DNA from: Devosia soli
GTDB lineage: Bacteria; Pseudomonadota; Alphaproteobacteria; Rhizobiales; Devosiaceae
Direction: 5' to 3'
DNA length: 64,000 nt
NCBI RefSeq assembly: GCF_000970455.1
Contig: NZ_LAJG01000021.1
Location: 124,001-188,000, forward strand
This document shows, in pieces, positions 9,867 through 19,451 of this stretch. Every line of letters begins with the position of its first letter. The first letter of the stretch is position 1. A program made the translations under genes and the position numbers. The notes under the pieces were generated by a model. That model searched no databases and was not told the origin of the DNA. It worked only from the letters and a program-made list of their open reading frames with translations.

Positions 9867-10514
9867 TCAGTTGATAACGGTCACACGTGCGCCGACGGGA
9901 ACGCGGGCATAAAGGTCGATGATGTCCTGGTTCATCAGGCGGATACAGCCAGAAGACACGTTGGTCCCGATGGTATAGGGCTCGGTCGTGCCATGGATAC
10001 GGAAGAGCGTATCGGCGCCGTTCTTGTAGAGGTAGAGCGCGCGCGGGCCGAGCGGATTGGTCGGGCCGGGATCCATGCCGCCGGCATAGGGGCCATAGCG
10101 ATCGGGCTCGCGCTTGATCATCGACTGCGTCGGGGTCCAGCGCGGCCATGCAGCCTTGCGGCCGATCGTGGCGTTGCCACGGAAGACCAGCGCTTCGTCC
10201 TTGCCGACGCCGACGCCATAGCGCAGCGCACGGCCGCCTTCCATGACGAGGTAGAGGTAGTGCGCGGGCGTATCGACGACCAGCGTGCCCGGCTTTTCGG
10301 TGGTGAAATATTCAACTTCCTGACGCCACCATTTTGGGTCGACGCGGCGCAGGTCCATGCCTTCGACAAGGTACGGTTCATTGGTCACGGGACCGTACAT
10401 GCGCAGGTAATACGGATCGATCACCGGCTCCTGCATAACGGGCTGGCGGGTGGTGGAGCAGGCGGACAGGGCAGTCGCGGACAAGCCAAGGAGGAACAGG
10501 CGACGAGAAATCAA
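9867..10514 (-). CDS. L,D-transpeptidase (YkuD domain) lipoprotein
   Basis: A 215-residue envelope enzyme that makes 3-3 crosslinks in peptidoglycan or links it to outer-membrane proteins. The N-terminus MISRRLFLLGLSATALSAC is a lipoprotein signal with the acylated cysteine at about residue 19; the SRR also allows Tat export. The YkuD catalytic domain (about 75-214) has the conserved histidine H174 in RIHGTTEP and the nucleophile C190 in SSGCIRL. The TTG start at 10514 follows CGAGGTTGTGTT. It is transcribed alone between two terminators. The 327-base gap upstream (10515-10841) holds its promoter region and the pnp terminator; I see no other gene there. Confidence 0.92.
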   Translation of the reverse strand: MISRRLFLLGLSATALSACSTTRQPVMQEPVIDPYYLRMYGPVTNEPYLVEGMDLRRVDPKWWRQEVEYFTTEKPGTLVVDTPAHYLYLVMEGGRALRYGVGVGKDEALVFRGNATIGRKAAWPRWTPTQSMIKREPDRYGPYAGGMDPGPTNPLGPRALYLYKNGADTLFRIHGTTEPYTIGTNVSSGCIRLMNQDIIDLYARVPVGARVTVIN

Positions 10515-10787
10515 AACACAACCTCGGGCGGGCAGGGAAATCGGAAGGCGGACATCGCCTCGTTCCTGCAGTAATGCTTCTGCCCCTTAACGTGGCACGA
10601 ATGTGGCCGTTCCTCGCCACAATGTGATGGAAAAAGTACTGTTGCAGAAGAGCAACGGAATCTGCCCGATATCACGGCTTCGTGTGCTAGTGGCTTGGAA
10701 CAGTTGCACAATCCAGCCTTTGCCGATCTCGATTCTTACAAAATCCTTACCGAGCTCGACGGCGGTCATTGCCACATTTGGGCACAT

Positions 10788-10818
10788 GAAAAAGGGCCCG
10801 GATCGCTCCAGGCCCTCT
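10788..10818 (-). terminator. Rho-independent terminator of pnp
   Basis: On the minus strand the sequence AGGGCCTGGA, loop GCGA, TCCGGGCCC then TTTTTC forms a hairpin of 9-10 pairs with one G-U pair and a U-tract. It lies 24 bases beyond the pnp stop. Confidence 0.82.
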
Positions 10819-10841
10819 CATAGATTCGCGGTCGACGCCGC

Positions 10842-12986
10842 TTATTCGGCGTCGGCTTCCTTGGCTTCCTTGACGATTTCCTTGCCGGTTGCCTGGTCGA
10901 CGACCTTCATGGAGAGACGGACCTTGCCGCGTTCGTCAAAGCCGAGCAGCTTGACCCAGACCTTGTCGCCTTCCTTGACCACGTCGGTGGTCTTGGCAAC
11001 GCGCTGGTCGGCCAGCTGGGAGATGTGGACGAGGCCGTCCTTGGCGCCGAAGAAGTTCACGAACGCGCCGAAATCGGCGGTCTTGACCACGGTACCCTGG
11101 TAAATGGCGCCGACTTCGGCTTCGTCGGTGATCGAGCGGATCCACTTGATCGCGGCTTCGATCTGGGTACCGTCCGAGGACGAAACCTTGACCGTGCCGT
11201 CGTCTTCGATGTTGATCTTGGCGCCGGTTTTTTCGACGATCTCGCGGATCACCTTGCCGCCGGTGCCGATCACTTCACGGATCTTGTCGGTCGGGATTTT
11301 CAGCGTTTCGATCCGCGGCGCGAATTCGCCGACTTCGCCACGCGATTCGGTCAGCGCCTTGGCCATTTCACCCAGGATGTGGATGCGGCCTTCCTTGGCC
11401 TGGGCCAGGGCGATCTTCATGATCTCTTCGGTGATACCGGCGATCTTGATGTCCATCTGCAACGATGTGACGCCCTGGTCGGTACCGGCCACCTTGAAGT
11501 CCATGTCGCCGAGGTGATCCTCGTCGCCGAGAATGTCGCTCAAAACAGCAAACTTCTCGCCTTCGAGAATGAGGCCCATAGCGATACCGGCCACCGGACG
11601 CTTCATCGGCACGCCAGCATCCATCAGCGCCAGCGAAGTGCCGCAGACGGTCGCCATCGAGGACGAGCCGTTCGATTCGGTGATCTCGGACACGACGCGG
11701 ATCGTGTAGGGGAATTCTTCGATCGAGGGACGGATCGGGTTGATCGCGCGCCAGGCGAGCTTGCCATGGCCGATTTCGCGACGGCCCGGCGAACCCATGC
11801 GGCCAGCTTCACCAACCGAGTATGGCGGGAAGTTGTAGTGCAGCAGGAAGTTTTCCTTCTTGGTGCCTTCAAGACTATCGATGAACTGCTCGTCTTCGGC
11901 TGTACCAAGAGTTGCAACCACCAGCGCCTGGGTTTCGCCACGCGTGAAGATGGCCGAGCCATGGGTACGCGGCAAAACGCCGACTTCGGCAAGGATCGGG
12001 CGAACGGTTTTCAGATCACGGCCGTCGATGCGGGCGCCGGTATCCAGAATGTTCCAGCGCACGATCTTGGCCTGGAGATTGTGGACGACTTCGCCGAGAT
12101 CTTCCTTGGAGATTTCGCCCGCTTCGATCTTGGCAGCGAAAGCTTCCTTGACCTTGGCATTGGCAGCATCGACCGCAGCATAGCGATCGGCCTTGTTGGT
12201 GATCTGATAGGCAGCGCGGAGATCGGCTTCCGCAATGGCCAGAACTTCGGCTTCAAGCGCCGAGAAATCCGGAGCCTGGAAATCGCGCGGTTCCTTGGCG
12301 GCAAGCTCAGCGAGCTTGATGATCGCCTGGATGACCTTGGCGCTTTCGGCATGGCCGAACATCACGGCGCCGAGCATGACTTCTTCGGAAAGCTCCTGGG
12401 CTTCCGATTCAACCATGAGCACGGCGTCCTGCGTGCCGGCCATGACGAGATCGAGCTTGGAATCCGAGCGGCGATCGATCGACGGGTTCAGCACATAGGC
12501 GCCATCGATATAGGCAACGCGTGCCGCGCCGATCGGGCCCATGAACGGCACGCCGGAGATGGTCAACGCAGCGGAAGCCGCGACCATGGCAAGCACGTCG
12601 GGATTGTTTTCCATATCATGCTGCAGAACGGTGACGACCACCTGGGTCTCGTTCTTGTAGCCATCGGGGAAAAGCGGACGGATCGGACGGTCGATGAGGC
12701 GGCTCGTCAGCGTCTCGTTCTCGGTCGGACGGCCTTCACGCTTGAAGTAGCCACCCGGGATCTTGCCGGCGGCAAAATACTTTTCCTGGTAGTTGACGGT
12801 CAGGGGGAAAAAGTCCTGGCCGGGCTTGGCCGACTTGGCCGAAACGACGGTCGCGAGCAGCACGGTTTCGCCGAGCGTTGCGAGCACGGCGCCATCGGCC
12901 TGGCGCGCGATCTTGCCGGTCTCGAGGGTCAGCGGCTGGCCGCCCCAGTTGAGCTCGACCTTATGGTGATCGAAATTAATGGACAT
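10842..12986 (-). CDS. pnp: Polyribonucleotide nucleotidyltransferase (PNPase)
   Basis: A 714-residue phosphorolytic 3'-5' exoribonuclease, the RNA-degrading partner of the degradosome. It contains two RNase PH-like domains (about 10-220 and 310-540, including [20 protein letters not shown] and the [14 protein letters not shown] catalytic region), the linking alpha-helical domain, then a KH domain (about 555-615, [20 protein letters not shown]) and an S1 domain (about 620-690). The start ATG at 12986 ([12 protein letters not shown]) follows GGAAAGACAGAAT; upstream extension of the frame is not protein-like. It is downstream of rpsO on the same strand, separated by 394 bases that contain a terminator-like hairpin and a repeat. 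Confidence 0.97.
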   Translation of the reverse strand: MSINFDHHKVELNWGGQPLTLETGKIARQADGAVLATLGETVLLATVVSAKSAKPGQDFFPLTVNYQEKYFAAGKIPGGYFKREGRPTENETLTSRLIDRPIRPLFPDGYKNETQVVVTVLQHDMENNPDVLAMVAASAALTISGVPFMGPIGAARVAYIDGAYVLNPSIDRRSDSKLDLVMAGTQDAVLMVESEAQELSEEVMLGAVMFGHAESAKVIQAIIKLAELAAKEPRDFQAPDFSALEAEVLAIAEADLRAAYQITNKADRYAAVDAANAKVKEAFAAKIEAGEISKEDLGEVVHNLQAKIVRWNILDTGARIDGRDLKTVRPILAEVGVLPRTHGSAIFTRGETQALVVATLGTAEDEQFIDSLEGTKKENFLLHYNFPPYSVGEAGRMGSPGRREIGHGKLAWRAINPIRPSIEEFPYTIRVVSEITESNGSSSMATVCGTSLALMDAGVPMKRPVAGIAMGLILEGEKFAVLSDILGDEDHLGDMDFKVAGTDQGVTSLQMDIKIAGITEEIMKIALAQAKEGRIHILGEMAKALTESRGEVGEFAPRIETLKIPTDKIREVIGTGGKVIREIVEKTGAKINIEDDGTVKVSSSDGTQIEAAIKWIRSITDEAEVGAIYQGTVVKTADFGAFVNFFGAKDGLVHISQLADQRVAKTTDVVKEGDKVWVKLLGFDERGKVRLSMKVVDQATGKEIVKEAKEADAE

Positions 12987-13209
12987 ATTCTGTCTTTCCA
13001 TTCTGTCCGAAGCGCGGGAACGCGGGCTAGGCCAATGGCCCACGAACGCCTCGGTGTGCCCGCACCGGCGCCGCACCCCATGTGCGCACCGGCTCAAAAT
13101 CAGGCACTGTTTCTGTCTTGGCAGCAGACAGAACATGGACAAGACAACAAGCGTCTCCACAGCGGAAGGCGCTAATAATCCTGCCATGCTCCGGCGCTGC
13201 CGGCCTAGA

Positions 13210-13251
13210 GCGTTTTCTCGAAAGTGGCATCCACTTCCGCTTTGAAAACGC
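13210..13251. repeat. Dispersed palindromic repeat, family I, copy 1
   Basis: A 42-bp element bounded by the perfect inverted ends GCGTTTTC (13210-13217) and GAAAACGC (13244-13251), with an inner inverted pair AAGTGG-CAT-CCACTT. The same layout (GCGYTTTC ends and an inner GAAAAGTG block) is seen at 51264-51308. Such elements are common between genes in Hyphomicrobiales. Confidence 0.75.
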
Positions 13252-13338
13252 GATAACGTAAAGACCTGGAACGTCTGATGCTTCGAAAGCCACCGGATCG
13301 GGTCCAGGGGAGCCATAGGCTCCAATCGTAGCCCCAAA

Positions 13339-13373
13339 AGGGCAACCGGCACGGAAGCAGGCCTCCGTGCCGG
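13339..13373 (-). terminator. Probable terminator/attenuator after rpsO
   Basis: On the minus strand CCGGCACGGA, a short GC-rich loop and TCCGTGCCGG form a 10-bp stem (arms within 13346-13373). TTGCCCTTTTG follows rather than a pure U-run. It starts 8 bases beyond the rpsO stop, so it may partly terminate rpsO transcripts or stabilise their 3' end before pnp. Confidence 0.65.
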
Positions 13374-13380
13374 AAAGAGC

Positions 13381-13650
13381 TTAGCGACGCAGGCCGAGCT
13401 TTTCGATCAGCGTCTTGTAGCGGTTCTCGTCGACCTTCTTGAGGTAGTCGAGAAGGCGGCGACGCGTCGAAACCAGCTTCAGGAGACCACGACGGGAATG
13501 GTTGTCCTTGGAGTGGTCCTTGAAGTGCTCGGTCAGGTTGGCAATACGCTCGGACAGGATCGCGACCTGGACTTCCGGCGAACCGGTATCATTGGCCTTG
13601 GTGGCGTATTCCTGGATGAGTTCGGTCTTGCGCTCAGCGGTAATCGACAT
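13381..13650 (-). CDS. rpsO: 30S ribosomal protein S15
   Basis: An 89-residue S15, standard length, with the hallmark segments [46 protein letters not shown] and the C-terminal [12 protein letters not shown]. It binds the central domain of 16S rRNA early in 30S assembly and in other bacteria represses its own mRNA. The ATG at 13650 follows AAAGGATTGATCG. It is followed by pnp, as in most bacteria. What is unusual is what precedes it: truB and rbfA are absent, and a histidine kinase gene takes their place. Confidence 0.98.
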   Translation of the reverse strand: MSITAERKTELIQEYATKANDTGSPEVQVAILSERIANLTEHFKDHSKDNHSRRGLLKLVSTRRRLLDYLKKVDENRYKTLIEKLGLRR

Positions 13651-13779
13651 CGATCAATCCTTTGCAAATAGAGAGGATGAAAAAGCCCCAGCCGGGATGT
13701 CGTCCAGGTAGGGCCGGTCTTGCCGGCGCTTGGCGCCTGCTGGCGGCTTCTTAGTGGAAAGACACGAGAAAAGCCAGTC

Positions 13780-15504
13780 CTATTCGGATTCGCGCTTTTC
13801 CATCTGCTCGTCCGGGCGCACGGCGGCAAAGGCGGGATCGAGCGCAGTCATGGGAATGTCAAACACCCATTCGACCCCATCGGCATGCTCGACGCGTTCC
13901 ACAAGCGCCCCAAGCGCGCCCCCCACCATGGTGCGCAAGACGGTCGTGCCAAAGCCTTTGCGCTCGATCGCTTGCAGGGGACGCGACAGCGTTTCCCGCC
14001 AGCGCAGGCTCACCTTCTCGTCTTCCTCGCTCCAAGTGAGCAAGAGCCGGCCCAGTTCATCGGCAAAGGCGCCATATTGGGTAGCGTTGACCGCCAGCTC
14101 ATGAAAGGCCATGCCCAAGATCTGCGCGCCCTGCGGATTGATGCGGATATCGGATCCTTCAATGGTGACACGATCCTCTTCGGCGGGCTTGAAGGGGTTG
14201 AGCTGGAGATCGATCAATTCGCGGATCGAGACGCCTGCCCGGCCATGGGCGAGGAGCAGATCGGTCGAGCGGGCAAGGCCCATGATCCGTCGCTCGAGCG
14301 CCTGCACATAGCTCGGCACGTCGGTGGCGCCGCGGGCGGTTTGCTTAGCCATGGCGGAGATCACCGCCATCTGGTTTTTCGAGCGGTGTGCCAGTTCGCG
14401 CATCAGAAAGCGCACGTCGCGCTCTGCGGCCTGGCGCTCGCGCGAGGCCAGAACCAGGGCGCGCGAAACTTCGCCGATTTCGGCGACCGGATAATAACGC
14501 TCGAACACTGCTTCACCGCGCCCCAGCCGCTGCGCATCGAGCCGCAGGCCGCGCACCGACTGGCTGAGGCGCTTGCCGATGAAGAAGGCAACGATGGAGG
14601 CAGCGATGGCGATGACCAGCATCCAGGCCGCCAGCTGCAAAAGGGATTCACCGAGCGGGCTTTTGACCTGCGCTGCCGAAGCCCAGGCAACGATCCGCCA
14701 GCCGGTCAGACCCGAGCGCCATTCAACCGTAACGACGCGTTCGCCGTGAAGGGTTTCCTCGATCCAGCCGGTCGTGGGATTGTCGATATTGCGGCGGATG
14801 GGAAGCGTATCGCCAATGGCGATATCATTGCCCGTCGCTACCGAAATGACAGCATTACTGGCGTCAACGAGCACCGCATTCCAGCCCTTGGGCAATTCGC
14901 GTGAATGCAGGACGGGGGTGAGATCGCGCGCATTCTGCGTCAGTGCGAGAAGGCGGACAGGATTTTCCGAAGGCAGCGGCAGCCAGACATTATAGACCCA
15001 GGTGCCGGCCACCTGGCCAAAGAAAAGGCCCGAAACGGTCGGCCGACTGCGCTCGACAGCTCTAGCCGCGGTTACGGTGTCCGAGGTCTTTTCGAGACCC
15101 TCGCCGAACGCGGCGCGGGTGTTAAAATATTGATTATATTGGCTATCGACGGCGAGCAGATAGGCGCCGGTGCCAGCCAGCGCCATGACGGCGCGGCGAT
15201 AGAACTCTTCGAGATTCCCATTCTGCAAGGACGGGTCGGACGAAATCACCCGCAAGGTGGTGATCATGCCCGAAATTTCCCGATCAACCGATTGGCCCAT
15301 GGCCTGCACGGTCGCATTGGTCAGCGCCTGTACGACGCCTTCCTGAGCATCGTTGGTACGATTGAGGAGGACGATCGCAACGATCAGCGCCGGCACGAGG
15401 ATAGCCAGCACCAATGCAAACAGATAGCCCGCGACCGGTTGCGCATGGCGGTTTTTCAGCGGTTTGGCTGGCTCGGTGAGCCGGTCTTGCGCTTGCGCCG
15501 CCAT
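13780..15504 (-). CDS. Membrane-bound HWE/HisKA_2-type sensor histidine kinase
   Basis: A 574-residue kinase. Transmembrane helix 1 lies at about 24-47, an extracytoplasmic sensor domain (dCache/PAS-like) of about 240 residues follows, then helix 2 at about 288-310 and a HAMP-like linker. The phosphoacceptor segment RELAHRSKNQMAVISAM has its histidine at about residue 373, and an HATPase_c domain follows with HELAVNATQYGA and GFGTTVLRTMVGG. The phosphoacceptor pattern and the N-box assign it to the HWE/HisKA_2 group enriched in Hyphomicrobiales, which often acts in the general stress response. The ATG at 15504 follows AAGGATCGAGG and is preferred over an upstream TTG at 15555. No response regulator is adjacent, so it is an orphan kinase. 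Confidence 0.9.
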   Translation of the reverse strand: MAAQAQDRLTEPAKPLKNRHAQPVAGYLFALVLAILVPALIVAIVLLNRTNDAQEGVVQALTNATVQAMGQSVDREISGMITTLRVISSDPSLQNGNLEEFYRRAVMALAGTGAYLLAVDSQYNQYFNTRAAFGEGLEKTSDTVTAARAVERSRPTVSGLFFGQVAGTWVYNVWLPLPSENPVRLLALTQNARDLTPVLHSRELPKGWNAVLVDASNAVISVATGNDIAIGDTLPIRRNIDNPTTGWIEETLHGERVVTVEWRSGLTGWRIVAWASAAQVKSPLGESLLQLAAWMLVIAIAASIVAFFIGKRLSQSVRGLRLDAQRLGRGEAVFERYYPVAEIGEVSRALVLASRERQAAERDVRFLMRELAHRSKNQMAVISAMAKQTARGATDVPSYVQALERRIMGLARSTDLLLAHGRAGVSIRELIDLQLNPFKPAEEDRVTIEGSDIRINPQGAQILGMAFHELAVNATQYGAFADELGRLLLTWSEEDEKVSLRWRETLSRPLQAIERKGFGTTVLRTMVGGALGALVERVEHADGVEWVFDIPMTALDPAFAAVRPDEQMEKRESE

Positions 15505-15551
15505 GGCACCTCGATCCTTATTTAGCGACCGGCGTTGCCCCGGCGGGTTGG

Positions 15552-15740
15552 TCAATATTTAGCAACAGGGTCGCTTGCGGGAAAGCTCTCGTCGACCGCT
15601 TCGTCGACTTCGTCCCATTTCTTGGGCTTTTGCGCCTGTTCGTCGACACCGGCATTGCGCACCTGAACGGGCGAATCCTTGGGTCCCGGCTTCTTGCCGT
15701 CCTTCATGGCCGCGGCTTGGTCCTTTTCGGGAGTAGTCAT
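15552..15740 (-). CDS. Small charged protein with SFPASDP motif
   Basis: A 62-residue, hydrophilic, probably disordered protein (MTTPEKDQAAAMKDGKKPG start) ending in EVDEAVDESFPASDPVAKY. The E-SFPASDP signature recurs in small proteins of unknown function across alphaproteobacteria. No signal peptide or membrane segment is seen. The ATG at 15740 is preceded by an AAAGGAATTTGCC-type Shine-Dalgarno. Its stop is 47 bases upstream of the kinase start, so the two may be co-transcribed; it is divergent from miaB across a 96-base gap. Confidence 0.78.
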   Translation of the reverse strand: MTTPEKDQAAAMKDGKKPGPKDSPVQVRNAGVDEQAQKPKKWDEVDEAVDESFPASDPVAKY

Positions 15741-15836
15741 GGCAAATTCCTTTACTGAGTAGAGAGCAGAACACGCGGGCCACGCATGAGTTGCAAGCCA
15801 TGGCATCACGGCTTCGGGTCTGGTAAAGAGGCCCGC

Positions 15837-17228
15837 ATGAACGAAGCGCTGCCCAAGAAACTTTTCATCAAAACCTACGGCTGTCAGATGAACGTCTATG
15901 ACAGCGATCGCATGGCCGACGCCCTCGCGCCGCACGGCTATATTCCGACGCAGGAGATCGGCGAGGCCGACCTTGTGTTGCTCAACACCTGCCACATTCG
16001 CGAGAAGGCCAGCGAAAAGGTGTTCTCCGAGCTCGGGCGGCTCAAAGAATTGCAAACAGAAAAGCGCGCCACAGGCGGCGACATGATGATCGGGGTTGCC
16101 GGCTGCGTGGCGCAGGCCGAGGGCGAGGAAATCGCTCGCCGCGCGCCCATGGTCGATATGGTTTTCGGCCCGCAAGCCTATCACCGCCTGCCGGACATGC
16201 TCGCCAAAGCCGAAGCCAATCGCCACATGCACCCCGCGCTCAAGCGGGCGGTGGTCGACACCGATTTTCCCGAAGAAGACAAATTCGCCCACCTGCCGGC
16301 AGCCAAAAAAGACGTCACCATCGGGCGCGGCCTCACCGCTTTCCTCACCGTCCAGGAAGGCTGCGACAAGTTCTGCTCGTTCTGCGTCGTTCCTTATACG
16401 CGCGGCGCCGAGGTCAGCCGTCCCGTCGCGCAGGTCCTTGACGAAGCGCGGCGGCTTGCAGACGCCGGGGTCAAGGAAATCACGCTCCTTGGCCAGAACG
16501 TCAACGCCTATCACGGCGAGGATGCGTCGGGCCGTTCGGTCGGCCTCGGCGAGCTGGCCTATCTGCTTGCCGAAATTCCGGGCCTGGAGCGCCTGCGCTA
16601 TACGACCAGCCATCCACGCGACATGGACGATGCGTTGATCGCAGCGCACCGCGACCTGCCTTTCCTGATGCCTTACCTGCATCTGCCGGTGCAATCCGGT
16701 TCAGATCGCATCCTGAAGGCGATGAACCGAAAGCACACGGCGGCCGAATATCTGACTCTTATCGAACGCATCAAGACCGCGCGGCCCGATATGGCAATGT
16801 CGGGTGATTTCATTGTCGGTTTTCCGGGCGAAACCGATGCCGACTTCGAGGATACGCTCAAGATTATCCGCGAGACCGGCTACGCCTCGGCCTATTCCTT
16901 CAAATATTCGACCCGCCCCGGCACGCCCGGCGCCAACCTGCCCGATCAGGTCGAAGAGGCGGTCAAGACCGAGCGCCTGGCGCGGCTCCAGGCGCTGGTC
17001 AATCAGCAGACGACCGCGTTCCATGCCTCCTGCGTCGGCAGGACCTTGCCCGTGCTTATCGAGCGGGTGGGCCGCATGCCCGGCCAGGTCGGCGGGCGCT
17101 CGCCTTATCTGCAGGCCGTTCACCTTGAAGGCTCGACGGACCTGATCGGGGCGATCCACGAGGTGGACATCATCGGCACCTCGACCAATTCTTTGGTTGG
17201 CCGGCTCAAGCGCGCGATCGCAGCTTAA
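15837..17228 (+). CDS. miaB: tRNA-2-methylthio-N6-dimethylallyladenosine synthase MiaB
   Basis: A 463-residue radical-SAM methylthiotransferase that adds the 2-methylthio group to i6A37 of tRNAs reading UNN codons. The N-terminal UPF0004 domain provides three ligands of the auxiliary cluster (C16 in TYGCQMN, C52 in [10 protein letters not shown]90 in GVAGCVAQ). The radical-SAM motif CDKFCSFC has cysteines at 176, 180 and 183, and a C-terminal TRAM domain (about 390-455) follows. The ATG at 15837 follows AAAGAGG. In Hyphomicrobiales this gene normally leads directly into phoH; here a minus-strand acetyltransferase gene intervenes, and the stop codons of the two overlap. Confidence 0.97.
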   Translation: MNEALPKKLFIKTYGCQMNVYDSDRMADALAPHGYIPTQEIGEADLVLLNTCHIREKASEKVFSELGRLKELQTEKRATGGDMMIGVAGCVAQAEGEEIARRAPMVDMVFGPQAYHRLPDMLAKAEANRHMHPALKRAVVDTDFPEEDKFAHLPAAKKDVTIGRGLTAFLTVQEGCDKFCSFCVVPYTRGAEVSRPVAQVLDEARRLADAGVKEITLLGQNVNAYHGEDASGRSVGLGELAYLLAEIPGLERLRYTTSHPRDMDDALIAAHRDLPFLMPYLHLPVQSGSDRILKAMNRKHTAAEYLTLIERIKTARPDMAMSGDFIVGFPGETDADFEDTLKIIRETGYASAYSFKYSTRPGTPGANLPDQVEEAVKTERLARLQALVNQQTTAFHASCVGRTLPVLIERVGRMPGQVGGRSPYLQAVHLEGSTDLIGAIHEVDIIGTSTNSLVGRLKRAIAA

Positions 17229-17608
17229 AGGGCAATGAGCCCAGCCTCGGTGGGTCTGAAGCCACAAGCGCGATAAAACGCTGTCAGATGCGGCTCGAAG
17301 TCGACATGAAGCCACTTGGCGCCGCGTTGCCGCGCGGCAGCTTCAGCCGTCTTGACCAAAAGCGTCGCGATACCCTGTCGCTGAAAGTCACGGTGGACAC
17401 AGGTGTCAAGGAGGAAGGCGTGGCTGCCGCCGTCACAGGCGACGTTGACATAGCCAACCAGTCGAGGGCCGTCATACGCCCCGACATGGACCAGGCTTTG
17501 CTTGAGAACCGGCTGCCAGCTCGCTGGCCCGCCATCGCCCCAGGACGCGAGCCAGAGCGCACGCATTTCGTCATCGGAGGGCAGGGGGTCGAGAACCACC
17601 GAGACCAT
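17225..17608 (-). CDS. GNAT family N-acetyltransferase
   Basis: A 127-residue single-domain acetyltransferase. The acetyl-CoA pyrophosphate-binding motif appears as [31 protein letters not shown], with the R/QxxGxxL core, and the C-terminus [17 protein letters not shown] is typical of the fold. The substrate cannot be predicted. The ATG at 17608 follows TAGGGAGATGCGCC. Its TAA stop overlaps the miaB TAA on the opposite strand (shared TTAA), and it points against the miaB-phoH transcription direction, so it looks like an insertion into that conserved gene pair. Confidence 0.87.
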   Translation of the reverse strand: MVSVVLDPLPSDDEMRALWLASWGDGGPASWQPVLKQSLVHVGAYDGPRLVGYVNVACDGGSHAFLLDTCVHRDFQRQGIATLLVKTAEAAARQRGAKWLHVDFEPHLTAFYRACGFRPTEAGLIAL

Positions 17609-17818
17609 GGCGCATCTCCCTAAAAATTTCGTCCCGCACTAAATATTGCGACAGGCCTGATGCGCCAGCCGAAGTTTGGTAATCTCGGGCTTCGTCCCTA
17701 TATGTTGGACATGGGCCCGGCGTCATAAAAAATCTACAGACACGGACACCAAATCGTCCTAGCCTCGTTTTGTGTTGGAGCGCGCATATTGCGCCCTCCC
17801 TTCGGGAGCCGAGAAAGT

Positions 17819-18895
17819 TTGAGCAGGCACTTGCCACCCACCGCAGATAACGCCCTCGCATCGCAACTCGAACTCGCCTTTGAAGATAATCGCCTGGCAG
17901 CCCAGCTCTACGGCGATTTCGACCAAAACCTTGCCCTCATCGAACAGCGCCTTGCCGTGTCAGCTACGCCACGCGGCAATCATGTGCTGCTTAAGGGCTC
18001 GGCCTCCAGGGTCGACCAGGCGCGTCGCGTGCTTGAATCGCTTTATGCCAGCCTTGAGGAAGGCCGCACGGCCGACATCGCCGATGTCGACGCGGTCATC
18101 CGCATGGTTGAAACCGAGGATAGCCAGCTCACCCTGCCGACGCTCGAGCGTAAGGGCAAGGTCCGCATGGCCCAGATCGCGACGCGAAAAGCAACGATCG
18201 CCGCCCGCACCCCGGCGCAGGACGCCTATATGCGGGCCATGGACCGATCCGAGCTCGTATTCGGCGTCGGCCCCGCCGGTACCGGCAAGACCTATCTCGC
18301 CGTCGCGCATGCCGCTTCGCTCTTGGAGCGCGGCGACATCAACCGCATCATTCTTTCGCGTCCGGCCGTCGAAGCCGGCGAGCGCCTGGGTTTCTTGCCG
18401 GGCGATATGAAGGACAAGGTCGATCCCTATCTCCGCCCGCTCTATGACGCGCTTTACGACATGATGAAGCCGGAAAACGTCGAGCGCTGCATCACCTCGG
18501 GCATCATCGAGGTCGCGCCGCTCGCCTTCATGCGCGGCCGCACGCTCGCCAATTCCGTCGTCATCCTCGATGAGGCGCAAAACACCACATCGATGCAGAT
18601 GAAGATGTTTTTGACCCGTCTCGGTGAAAATTCGAAGATGATCGTTACCGGCGATCCGACCCAGGTCGACTTGCCGCGGGGCGAGAAGTCCGGGCTTGTC
18701 GAGGCGGTCAACCTCCTTGATGGCGTCGAGGGTGTGCACATCTCCCGCTTCGGCGACAAGGACGTCGTGCGCCACGCGCTGGTCGGCCGTATCGTTCGCG
18801 CTTACGAGGCCGACACGGCGCGGCGGCTGGCGCAGAAAGAGGGCGATACCACTGGTCTTGCGCGCACTCTCGGCACCATGCCACGCAACGAGTAG
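17819..18895 (+). CDS. PhoH family ATPase
   Basis: A 358-residue PhoH-type P-loop protein. A small N-terminal KH-like region (about 15-90) precedes the ATPase domain, which has Walker A GPAGTGKT (151-158), the LSRPAVEAGERLGFLPGD segment and Walker B VVILDEAQN (251-255 for DEAQN). PhoH proteins are predicted RNA helicases or nucleases and are almost always coupled with YbeY, pointing to rRNA maturation. The start is uncertain: TTG at 17819 has GGGAG about 10 bases upstream; TTG at 17789 would add 10 residues. It is followed 6 bases later by ybeY. Confidence 0.92.
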   Translation: MSRHLPPTADNALASQLELAFEDNRLAAQLYGDFDQNLALIEQRLAVSATPRGNHVLLKGSASRVDQARRVLESLYASLEEGRTADIADVDAVIRMVETEDSQLTLPTLERKGKVRMAQIATRKATIAARTPAQDAYMRAMDRSELVFGVGPAGTGKTYLAVAHAASLLERGDINRIILSRPAVEAGERLGFLPGDMKDKVDPYLRPLYDALYDMMKPENVERCITSGIIEVAPLAFMRGRTLANSVVILDEAQNTTSMQMKMFLTRLGENSKMIVTGDPTQVDLPRGEKSGLVEAVNLLDGVEGVHISRFGDKDVVRHALVGRIVRAYEADTARRLAQKEGDTTGLARTLGTMPRNE

Positions 18896-18901
18896 CCCAT
18901 C

Positions 18902-19387
18902 GTGCCGCCCGTGCCTCCAATTGAAATCGCCGTCATCCGCAATGCGGATGGCTGGCCCGATCATTTCGACGCGCTCGCCGAGCGCGCGGTTCTCGCCGCG
19001 ATCGAAGGCGCAAAGCCCAAGATCAAGGGCGCGGCCGAGATCTCTATCTTGTTGACCGAAGACGCCGAGCAGCGCGAACTCAATGCCCAATACCGGGGCA
19101 AGGATTCTTCGACCAACGTCCTCAGTTTCCCCCAGATCGAGCCCTTCGGGCCGGTCGTCGGCATCCTGGGCGATATCACGCTCGCCCGGGAAACGCTGAT
19201 CCGCGAGGCGCAAGAGCAGGGCGTTTCCCTCGAAGATCATTTTACTCATCTCGTCGTGCATGGCTTTTTGCACGTTTTGGGCTATGATCATCTGGTAGAG
19301 GCGGAAGCCCTTCAGATGGAAGGGCTCGAAACCCAGATATTGGCCGGGCTCGGCATTGCCGATCCCTATGCCGATGAGGCCGTCTGA
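18902..19387 (+). CDS. ybeY: Endoribonuclease YbeY (rRNA maturation factor)
   Basis: A 161-residue single-strand endoribonuclease needed for 16S rRNA 3'-end maturation and 70S quality control. The metal-binding signature HGFLHVLGYDH places the zinc-ligand histidines at 120, 124 and 130. The conserved RGKDSSTNVLSFP segment (65-77) is also present. The GTG start at 18902 lies six bases after phoH. The phoH-ybeY-corC order is conserved, which supports a shared role in RNA quality control. Confidence 0.96.
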   Translation: MPPVPPIEIAVIRNADGWPDHFDALAERAVLAAIEGAKPKIKGAAEISILLTEDAEQRELNAQYRGKDSSTNVLSFPQIEPFGPVVGILGDITLARETLIREAQEQGVSLEDHFTHLVVHGFLHVLGYDHLVEAEALQMEGLETQILAGLGIADPYADEAV

Positions 19388-19451
19388 TATCCGGCCTCCC
19401 GACTGCATTCTTTTATAAGGACAGCGCGCCGTCCCGAACGGCCTGACACTG

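Larger units (their letters stand above)
12987..13380. other. rpsO-pnp intergenic region, non-coding
   Basis: This 394-base gap contains the rpsO terminator-like hairpin (13339-13373), a palindromic repeat (13210-13251) and the pnp leader. I see no credible gene in it. A leader this long leaves room for pnp autoregulation by RNA processing, as known in enterobacteria, but no specific structure can be assigned. Confidence 0.6.

Noticed and set aside
10515..10787. Small RNA or extra gene between the L,D-transpeptidase and pnp
   Set aside because: Only short frames without ribosome-binding sites and a weak 5-bp hairpin; no promoter-terminator pair.
11025..13175. A 716-codon plus-strand frame opposite pnp
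   Set aside because: Antisense of PNPase codons; no domain and no Shine-Dalgarno.
13651..13779. Terminator of the histidine kinase gene in the rpsO leader
   Set aside because: Several short GC hairpins are possible, but the one followed by TTTTT sits close to the rpsO start and may be part of the S15 mRNA leader; no clear assignment.
17650..17720. Promoter for phoH (TTTGGT-N17-CTATAT)
   Set aside because: The -10 is good but the -35 is poor, and several other arrangements are equally likely, so I did not list it.
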